Assembly (NCBI RefSeq): GCF_036186745.1 | Contig: NZ_CP108086.1 | Location: forward strand, 7,006,001 to 7,070,000 | Length of the DNA: 64,000 nucleotides | Reading direction: 5' to 3' | Source of the DNA: Microbispora hainanensis | GTDB taxonomy: Bacteria > Actinomycetota > Actinomycetes > Streptosporangiales > Streptosporangiaceae | Part shown: positions 42,146 through 50,100 of the stretch, piece after piece | Numbering within the stretch: the stretch's first letter is position 1 | How the letters are laid out: every line of letters begins with the position of its first letter | The notes under the pieces: model-generated | The model's database searches: none | The model's input: only the letters and a program-made list of their open reading frames with translations | What the model was told of the DNA's origin: nothing | Made by a program: the position numbers and the translations under genes

Positions 42146-43850
42146 CGAACGCTCCTTCAGAGGGGGGAATTGCAACACCAGACCCGGCATCGGAGCCGGA
42201 GTCGGAATCAGTGGCGAGGGTGGCCTCGCCATCGGAGCCGGCGGCCTGCCCGGCCGTCTGCCCAGCGCTTTGCTCGGCGGCCTGTCCGGCGCTTCGCCCG
42301 GCGGCCCGCCCGGTGGTTTGTTCGGTGGAGACCATCACGAGGTCGAGCACGCGGTGTTCGTCCAGGTCCTCGGCCGGGGCCTCGTGCACGATCCGGCCCT
42401 CACGCACCACCAGCACCCGATCGGCCAGCCCCAGCACCTCGGGCACCTCACTGGACACCAGCACCACCCCGATGCCGTCATCGGCCAGCCGGCGCACCAA
42501 CGCGTACAACTCCGCCCGCGCCCCGACATCCACCCCACGCGTCGGCTCGTCCAGCAACAACAACTTGCGGTCCTCGGCCAGCCACCGCCCCAGCACCGCC
42601 TTCTGCTGGTTGCCCCCCGACAACGTCCGCACCGGACGCCGCGGATCCGGCGGACGAATATCCAGCGCCTGCGCCAACCGCGTCGCCTCGGCCAGCTCCG
42701 CCCGCCGATCCAGCCACCCCAGCCACCGCGGCCTGGTGTACCGGCTCAAACTCGCCAGCGTGATGTTCTGCGCCACCGGATGATCCAGCAGCAACGCCTG
42801 CGCCTTACGCTCCTCCGGCGCCAGGCCCATCCCCATCCGCACCGCCCGCGTCGTGCTGCCCCCACGCACCACCCGGCCATCCAGCACCACCCGGCCGCTC
42901 GCCCGCCGCGCCCCGTAGATCGCCTCGACGATCTCACTACGACCCGACCCGACCAGCCCCGCCAGCCCGACGATCTCCCCCGCCCGCACACTGAACGACA
43001 CATCCGCGAACCGGCCCGGCAGCGTCAGCCCCTCCACCCGCAGCACCTCCGGCCGCCCCTCATGGACATCCCGGCCCGGCCGCGGCGGGAACACATACTC
43101 CACATTCCGGCCCGTCATCAACGCCACGATCTGCCCGGTCGGAGTGTCCTTGGCCGACAACCCCACCGCGACCGTCCGCCCGTCCTTCAACACCGTGACC
43201 CGATCCCCGATCTCCCGGATCTCCTCCAAACGATGGGAGATGTAGATCACCGCCACCCCCTGCGAGGTGAGATCACGGATCACCCGGAACAGATTGGCCA
43301 CCTCGTCATGGGCCAACGCCGCCGACGGCTCGTCCATGATGATCAACCGGGCCGAATGCGACAACGCCCGCGCCATGCTCACGATCTGCTTGTGCGCCGG
43401 CGACAACCGGCCCACCTCGGTCCGCGGCCGGATCTCCCCATGCCCCAACCGGCCCAGCAACTGCGCCGCCGCCCGATCGGCCTCACCCCGCCGCGAAAAC
43501 CCCAGCCGCGCCGGCTCATGACCCAAGAAGATGTTCTCCGACACGCTCAACCCGTCCACCAGGTCGAGCTCCTGATAGATCGTCGCGATGCCATGCCCCA
43601 TCGCCGCGGTCGGCGGCGCCAGCCGCACGGGCGAGCCGTCCAGCAGCACCTCCCCCTCATCCGGCGCATGCGCACCCGACAAGATCTTGATCAGCGTGGA
43701 CTTCCCGGCCCCGTTCTGCCCGAGCAGGCAGTGCACCTCACCAGCCCTGACCTCCAGGTCCACACCATCCAGCGCACGTACGCCGGGAAACTGCTTGACG
43801 ATTCCTCGCATCACGAGCAGCGATGACGGGTCGGATGATGACCGCGGCAC
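42138..43850 (-). CDS. CUT2 sugar ABC transporter ATPase with repeat-rich tail
   Basis: 570 residues, two NBDs: Walker A GQNGAGKST, Walker B LIIMDEPSAALAHD and the altered signature LSPAHKQIV in the first; GLVGSGRSE, LSGGNQQKA and LLLLDEPTRGVDV in the second, which unlike the protein at 17223 keeps the Asp-Glu. The last ~65 residues are an unusual tail of AGRSAGQAAEQ-type repeats followed by an acidic Ser/Asp stretch, encoded by a local repeat at about 42230-42330. GGAGG is 5 nt before the GTG at 43850. First gene of a five-gene operon. Confidence 0.92.
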   Translation of the reverse strand: MPRSSSDPSSLLVMRGIVKQFPGVRALDGVDLEVRAGEVHCLLGQNGAGKSTLIKILSGAHAPDEGEVLLDGSPVRLAPPTAAMGHGIATIYQELDLVDGLSVSENIFLGHEPARLGFSRRGEADRAAAQLLGRLGHGEIRPRTEVGRLSPAHKQIVSMARALSHSARLIIMDEPSAALAHDEVANLFRVIRDLTSQGVAVIYISHRLEEIREIGDRVTVLKDGRTVAVGLSAKDTPTGQIVALMTGRNVEYVFPPRPGRDVHEGRPEVLRVEGLTLPGRFADVSFSVRAGEIVGLAGLVGSGRSEIVEAIYGARRASGRVVLDGRVVRGGSTTRAVRMGMGLAPEERKAQALLLDHPVAQNITLASLSRYTRPRWLGWLDRRAELAEATRLAQALDIRPPDPRRPVRTLSGGNQQKAVLGRWLAEDRKLLLLDEPTRGVDVGARAELYALVRRLADDGIGVVLVSSEVPEVLGLADRVLVVREGRIVHEAPAEDLDEHRVLDLVMVSTEQTTGRAAGRSAGQAAEQSAGQTAGQAAGSDGEATLATDSDSGSDAGSGVAIPPSEGAFDD

Positions 43851-44166
43851 AGGAGCCTCCTGAAAAACGGTGCGGCCGGAAAACAGTGCGGCCGTGGCCC
43901 CGCCCGCCTGACGGCGCCGGTTGGCACCGCCGCGACGGCATCGAGGTCGGCGTCAACGATGCCGGCGCGGCTCCGGACGACGATCAGGCGGGCGGGACGT
44001 TCTGGGGGGAAAGGAGATGGTTGGTTCCCGTCCGCTTGACCGCATGCGCCATTGCCACGGCGCCGGGGATGGGCGGGAGGCGCCGAGGCATACGGGACGG
44101 ACGGTCAAGCGGACGGGCGTCTGGATCCGGCGGGCGAGGGGTCGGGCCGCGTGGCGGGCACGCGGA
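43851..44166. other. Gene-free gap with a 16-bp spaced inverted repeat
   Basis: No gene. CCCGTCCGCTTGACCG at 44027-44042 is matched by its exact reverse complement at 44102-44117, 59 bp away. It lies upstream of the CUT2 operon (minus strand) and downstream of a ROK gene, so it could be a paired operator, or the terminator of the ROK gene with a long loop. Confidence 0.45.
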
Positions 44167-45507
44167 TCAGGGTGAGTGGGGCAGTCGGGCCATCGGGGTG
44201 CCCTCGATCACTCCGATGGCGGGGGATGATCGGATCGCGATGCTCGTGGGGTCGGACAACGCTCGCTCGACGACGACTCCGGCCGCGCCGCGTGAGGCGG
44301 CGCCGAAGCCGAGTGTGGAGGCGACGAACCGGCAGCGCTCGACGGCGCCGTTCATGCCCACACGCGCCAGCTCCTGCTCAGCCGCCGGGATTATCCGGTC
44401 GGCGAGCCTGGCGAAGTAGCCGCCCAGCACGATCACTCGCGGGTTGAAGAGGTTGACCAGCATGGCCGCTCCGATTCCGAGCCACCTGCCCACCTCCACT
44501 GCGGCGGCGTCGACACGGGGGTCTCCCTCCGCACGCCGCTGCTCGATGTCGGCCAGCCGTTCCTCCGGGTCGCGGACGACCTGGTGGTCCGTGCCGTACG
44601 CGCGGTCGGGTGTGGCCATGCGGACCAACGCGGCCAGTCCGACCTTCGTCTCCCAGCAGCCGAGACGGCCGCAGCGGCACCGCTCGCCGGAGGGATCGAC
44701 CATTACGTGGCCGACCTCCCCGGCGAATCCGTCCGCTCCGCCCAGCAACCGGCCGCCGGAGATGACGCCGCCGCCGACGCCCACCTCGCCGGTGAGGTAG
44801 ACCAGATCGGAGGTGCCCGCCGCGACACCCGAGGTGTACTCGGCGAGCGCGGCGAGGTTGGCGTCGTTGTCCACCGTGATGGGGATGTCTCCGTGGATGT
44901 CCGCGTGGGACAGCCGCTCCGCCACCGCCACGCCGTGCCAGCCGAGGTTCGGGGCGACGACGACGGTGCCGGTCGTGGTGTCGATCAGGCCGGGGACCGC
45001 CACGGTGATCCCCGCCAGCGCGACCCCGAGCCGGTCGAGATCGGCGACGGTTTTCTCGATCACGCGGACGAGCTCGTCCAGTGACCGTTCCGGGCCCGAT
45101 CCCATCGCGTCGAAGCCGATGCGCCGGTCGATGAGCACCCGGCCGGCGAGGTCGGTGGCGATCGCGGCGATGTAGTCGACGTTGACTTCGACGCCCAGGG
45201 CGCCGACTCGCGAGCCGTCCAGGGCGAGCGCGACACTCGGACGGCCGACGGAGCCCGCGTACTGCGGGCCCGTCTCCTTGACCAGTCCGCGTGCCTGCAG
45301 CTCGCTCACCAGGCTGGTGACGGTGGTCTTGTTCAACCCGGTCGCGACGGCGACGGCCGACCGGGAGCACGGGCCGTACGTGCTCACGTGGCGCAGCACC
45401 AGAGCGAGGTTCGAACGGCGCACGGTGGCCTGGTCCGCGGGAAGCCCCGCGGACCCGCCGCGACTCATCGAGTCGGTCGTGTGGCCGTCGGCCTTGCTGT
45501 GGTCCAC
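44167..45507 (-). CDS. ROK-family transcriptional regulator
   Basis: 446-residue NagC/XylR-type regulator. The N-terminal winged HTH (LVLRHVSTYGPCSRSAVAVATGLNKTTVTSLV) precedes a sugar-kinase-like domain: GVEVNVDYIAAIATDLAG, VDNDANLAALAEYTSG, GVGGGVISGGRLL, and the zinc site GHVMVDPSGERCRCGRLGCWE. The kinase-type Asp (VDND) is retained. The GTG start at 45507 has GGAG upstream. Divergent from a close paralogue and adjacent to the second CUT2 operon, which it probably controls. Confidence 0.92.
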   Translation of the reverse strand: MDHSKADGHTTDSMSRGGSAGLPADQATVRRSNLALVLRHVSTYGPCSRSAVAVATGLNKTTVTSLVSELQARGLVKETGPQYAGSVGRPSVALALDGSRVGALGVEVNVDYIAAIATDLAGRVLIDRRIGFDAMGSGPERSLDELVRVIEKTVADLDRLGVALAGITVAVPGLIDTTTGTVVVAPNLGWHGVAVAERLSHADIHGDIPITVDNDANLAALAEYTSGVAAGTSDLVYLTGEVGVGGGVISGGRLLGGADGFAGEVGHVMVDPSGERCRCGRLGCWETKVGLAALVRMATPDRAYGTDHQVVRDPEERLADIEQRRAEGDPRVDAAAVEVGRWLGIGAAMLVNLFNPRVIVLGGYFARLADRIIPAAEQELARVGMNGAVERCRFVASTLGFGAASRGAAGVVVERALSDPTSIAIRSSPAIGVIEGTPMARLPHSP

Positions 45508-45751
45508 GCCGCTCCTTCAATTAGTTCGCATGGCTCGCCGAATTAAAGGCAGCCACATCCCGGGGAGACAAGTGTGAAACCGGTTGCAGGTTTTGTAACG
45601 TTCCGATAACCGGAAACGGGATAGATCGCGACGTGCGGAAATACGAGCGATGCCAACTCGTTACGCATTCCGGGGGTGCACGATCGGACATCGCCGTGTT
45701 ACAACCCTCATTAATTGATCTCGGAGACAAACAAAAGGCAGGTGGACGCGG
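45508..45751. promoter_or_regulatory. Divergent ROK promoter region
   Basis: 244 bp between two ROK genes. AT-rich elements stand out: CAATTAGTTCG (about 45518) and CGAATTAAAGG (about 45539) form an inverted pair, and CATTAATTGATC lies near 45710. TTGCAG (45584-45589), 17 bp and TAACCG (45607-45612) may be a promoter for the plus-strand gene. ROK proteins often bind AT-rich palindromes; the assignment is tentative. Confidence 0.45.
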
Positions 45752-47035
45752 GTGTCGAAGGAACCGCACCTCACCCGCGCCCCGAGCGGCGCCGCGCCGC
45801 CGGCGGGTCCCGCCGCCCTCCGCAGGGCGAACCTCTCGCTGGTGCTGCGCGAGCTGCGCGACCACATCTCCTTGTCCCGCGCCGACATCGCGGAGGCGAC
45901 CGGGCTGCACCGGGCCACCGTCTCCAACCTCATGGCCGAGCTCCTGGAACGGCGGCTCGTACGGGAGGTCGGCGTCGAGCACGTGGGTGCGATCGGGCGT
46001 CCGAGACGGGCGGTCGCGCTGCACGGCGCGCACGTCGGCGCCCTCGGCATGGAGATCAACGTCGACTACATCGCGGTTCACGGCACCGACCTCAGCGGCC
46101 GGGTCCTGGTCGAGCGCAGGGTGGTCTACGACACGATGGGCAGCGGCCCGGACAACTCCGTGCGCCGGCTCGGTCTCGTGGCCAAGGAGGCCGTGGAGGC
46201 GATGCGCCGGGCCGGGGCGGCCCCTGCCGGCATCGTCGTGGCCGTCCCCGGGCTCGTGGACGTGGCCCGTGGAGTCGTGACACTCGCGCCGAACCTCTAC
46301 TGGCGCGATCTCCCCCTCGCCGACCAGCTGAGCGCCATACTCGGCCCGCTGCAGGTTCCGGTGCGGGTGGACAACGACGCCAACCTCGCCGCGGTGGCCG
46401 AATTCACCTCGGGCATCGCCGCCGGCACACCCGACCTGGTCTACCTCACCGGTGAGGTCGGCGTCGGCGGCGGCATCATCTCGGGTGGCAGGCTGCTGCG
46501 CGGAGCGGACGGATTCTCCGGCGAGGTCGGACATCTGCGGGTCGATCCGAACGGCGACCAGTGCGGCTGCGGCCGCGTCGGCTGCTGGGAGACCAAGGTC
46601 GGACTGGCCGCACTCGTCCGTGCCGCCATGCCGGAGCAGGCGTACGGCCTGCCCGGCATGCCGGTGCCCGACCCCGGTGAACGGATGGCCGACATCGCCA
46701 GAGGCCTGGCCTCGGGCGACCGTCGGATGATGATGGCGGTGGCGCAGGTGGGCGAGTGGCTCGGGCTCGGCGGCTCGATCCTTGCCAACCTGTTCAACCC
46801 GCGAGTGATCGTCATCGGAGGCTACTTCGCCTCACTGGCCCAGTGGCTGCTCCCGCACGCGCAGGACCAGCTGCAACGGCTCGTGGTGGCCGCCCCCGCC
46901 GCCCAGTGCCGGTTCGTCGCCTCCACGCTCGGCTTCGGTGCCGCCTCCCGCGGCGCCGCGAGCATGGTGGTCAACCACATCATCGACGACCCTGCGACGA
47001 TCATGGATCCATTACCCGGGCCGGCAGTTTACTGA
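45752..47035 (+). CDS. ROK-family transcriptional regulator
   Basis: 427-residue paralogue of the divergent ROK gene; the two share EVNVDYIA/EINVDYIA, DTMGSGPDNS, GEVGVGGGIISGGRLL, the zinc motif CGCGRVGCWETKVGLAALVR and RFVASTLGFGAASRGAA. The HTH is SLVLRELRDHISLSRADIAEATGLHRATVSNL. The GTG at 45752 is chosen because the frame has no nearby better start and AGGTGG lies upstream. It precedes the giant ThuA/sugar dehydrogenase gene on the same strand, so it may regulate that gene while its partner regulates the importer. Confidence 0.9.
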   Translation: MSKEPHLTRAPSGAAPPAGPAALRRANLSLVLRELRDHISLSRADIAEATGLHRATVSNLMAELLERRLVREVGVEHVGAIGRPRRAVALHGAHVGALGMEINVDYIAVHGTDLSGRVLVERRVVYDTMGSGPDNSVRRLGLVAKEAVEAMRRAGAAPAGIVVAVPGLVDVARGVVTLAPNLYWRDLPLADQLSAILGPLQVPVRVDNDANLAAVAEFTSGIAAGTPDLVYLTGEVGVGGGIISGGRLLRGADGFSGEVGHLRVDPNGDQCGCGRVGCWETKVGLAALVRAAMPEQAYGLPGMPVPDPGERMADIARGLASGDRRMMMAVAQVGEWLGLGGSILANLFNPRVIVIGGYFASLAQWLLPHAQDQLQRLVVAAPAAQCRFVASTLGFGAASRGAASMVVNHIIDDPATIMDPLPGPAVY

Positions 47036-47157
47036 CGGCCCCCCACAGACCTGGAGAGGGCACCCTCCAGCAACCGCAATATCCGCTACGACCAAGTGGC
47101 AACAAGCGCGGCGGCGCGCGCCTTGCCTGACGTCCCCCCGGTCAGGAAGGGTTTTCA

Positions 47158-50100
47158 ATGTCTCCACGTCAACGAACGTGGGCCAGGCCGTTCAGTACGG
47201 CCGTGCCAGAAAAGGGACGACGCATCAGACGTCGGACCGCGGCGACGATGGCCATGGCCCTCGTCGCTCCCGTCATCACTCTCTTCTCGGCGCCGGTGAG
47301 CGCCGAGGCCGCCACGACTACGGCCGCGGCGGCGGCGCCCGACTTCAAGGTGCTGGTCTTCTCCAAGACGACCGGCTTCCGGCACGACTCGATCCCCGAG
47401 GGCATCGCGGCCGTGCAGCAGCTCGGCCAGCAGAACAACTTCGCCGTCGACACCACCGAGGACAGCACCAAGTTCACGGACGAAAACCTGGCGCAGTACC
47501 AGGCCGTGGTCTTCATGTCCACGACCGGTGACCCGCTGGGCACGCAGGACCAGAAGGACGCCTTCCAGCGCTACATCGAGAAGGGCGGCGGCTTCGTGGG
47601 CGTCCACGCCGCCGCCGACAGCGGATACAACTGGGCCTGGTACGGCAAGCTGGTCGGGGCTTACTTCAAGCAGCACCCGGCGATCCAGCAGGCCACCGTC
47701 AAGGTCGAGGACCCGGCGCACCCGTCCACCAAGGACCTGCCGACGACCTGGACCCGTACCGACGAGTGGTACGACTACCAGACCAACCCGCGTGGCACGG
47801 TCCATGTCCTGACGTCGCTGGACGAGAAGTCCTACTCCGGCGGCACGATGGGCGCCGACCACCCGAACACCTGGTGTCAGGACTACGACGGCGGCCGTTC
47901 GTGGTACACCGGGCTCGGCCACCAGAAGGAGAACTACAGCGAGGCCAACTTCCTGAAGCTGCTGCTGGGCGGCATCAAGACCGCCGCCGGCGCGGTCAGG
48001 GCCGACTGCTCGGCCTCCCAGAGCGAGAGCTTCGAGAAGGTCACGCTCGACGACAACACGTCGAACCCGATGATGCTGGACGTCGCCAAGGACGGCCGGG
48101 TCTTCTACATCGACCGGCTCGGCGAGGTCAAGGTCATCAAGCCCAGCGGCGGCACGGTGACGGCGGCGAAGCTGAACGTCTTCACCGCCAACGAGAGCGG
48201 CCTGCTCGGGCTGGCGCTCGACCCCGGCTTCGACACGAACCACTGGGTGTACCTGTACTACTCGCCCAACGGGGAGAACGTCGACCGGCTGAGCCGGTTC
48301 ACGGTCACCGGTGACACCCTGGACCTGTCGAGCGAGAAGAAGCTCCTCGACGTCCCGGTGCAGCGGGCCGAGTGCTGCCACCACGGCGGCGGCATGGTGA
48401 TGGACCCCAAGACCGGCAACCTGTGGCTGGCCGCGGGCGACAACACCAACCCGTTCGCCTCGGACGGCTACGCGCCGATCGACGAGCAGTCCGGCCGGGC
48501 CAACTGGGACGCCCAGCGCACCTCGGCCAACACCAACAGCCTGAGCGGCAAGCTGCTGCGCATCCACCCCGAGGCTGACGGCACCTACACGATCCCGTCG
48601 GGCAACCTGTTCGCTCCGGGCACGGAGAAGACCAAGCCGGAGATCTACGGCATGGGCTTCCGCAACCCGTTCCGCATGGGTCTCGACCCCAAGACGGGTT
48701 ACATCATGCTCGGCGAGTACGGCCCCGACGCCAACGCGGCGAGCTCCACCCGGGGTCCGCAGAACACGGTCGAGTGGAACCTCATCTCCCAGCCGGGCAA
48801 CTTCGGCTGGCCGTACTGCATCGGCAACAACACGCCGTACATCGACTACGACTTCGCCACCAAGAAGTCGGGGTCGGCGTTCAACTGCGCGGCGCCGGTC
48901 AACGACTCGCCGAACAACACCGGTCTGACCAACCTGCCGCCGGTGACTCCCGCGACGGTCTGGTACCACTACGCGGCCGACCCGCAGAACTTCCCCGAGT
49001 TGTCCGGCGGCGCCCCGATGGGCGGCCCGGTCTACCGGTACGACGAGAACCTGCAGTCGGACGTGAAGTGGCCGGCGTACTGGGACGGCAAGGCCATCTT
49101 CGGTGAGTGGAACAACAACGCCATCTGGTCGTTCCAGCTCAACGAGGACGGCAACAAGCTCGTCGAGATGAACCGAATCCTTCAGAAGATGAGCTTCAAG
49201 AAGCCCATGGACATGAAGTTCGGCCCCGACGGCGCTCTGTACCTGATCGAGTGGGGCTCCGGCTTCGGCGGCGACAACGCCGACTCCGGCGTCTACCGCA
49301 TCGAGTACACCAAGGGCCAGCGCCCGCCGGTCGCCCGCGTCACCGCGGACAAGACGGACGGGCCCCTGCCTCTCACCGTCCAGTTCTCCAGCGAGGGCAG
49401 CCGGGACCCGGACGACAAGGCGCTCACCTACGCCTGGGACCTCGACGGTGACGGCGAGACCGACTCCACCGACCCCAACCCCACCTTCACCTATGAGGAG
49501 GCGGGCGAGTACAACGTGGTCCTGACCGTCACGAACACCGACGGCAAGACCGCCACCGCCAGCGTGGTGATCAACGCGGGCAACACCCGTCCCACCGTCA
49601 CGGTGGACCTGCCGCCGAACGGCGCCTTCTTCGACTTCGGCGACCAGGTGAAGTTCAAGGTCACCGTCACCGACCCCGAGGACGGCACGATCGACTGCGA
49701 CAAGGTCCAGATCCAGGCGATCCTCGGCCACGACAGCCACGGCCACCCGCTCGACCAGCTCAAGGGCTGTGAGGGCACGCTGCAGACGCAGCTGGCCGGC
49801 CACGGCGAGTACGACAACCTGTTCTACGTGATCGAGGCCAGCTACACCGACGAGGGCGCCGACGGTGGTGCCAAGCCGCTGATCGGGCGGGGCCAGGTCA
49901 TCCTGGAGCCCAAGCGCAAGCAGGCCGAGCACTTCAGCCAGACCGGCCGGGTGGCCGACGGCAAGGGCACCGACGCCGCAGGCGTCCAGTCCGAGACCAC
50001 GAGCGACACCCAGGGCGGCAACCAGCACATCGGGTACATCCAGGATGGTGACTGGTGGTCGTTCGACCCGGTCAACCTGACGAACGTCTCCGCGATCCGG

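Noticed and set aside
45600..45610. Further copy of the LacI operator (GTTCCGATAAC) before the ROK gene
   Set aside because: One base is missing from the palindrome, which destroys the symmetry and spacing, and the neighbouring genes are ROK-controlled.
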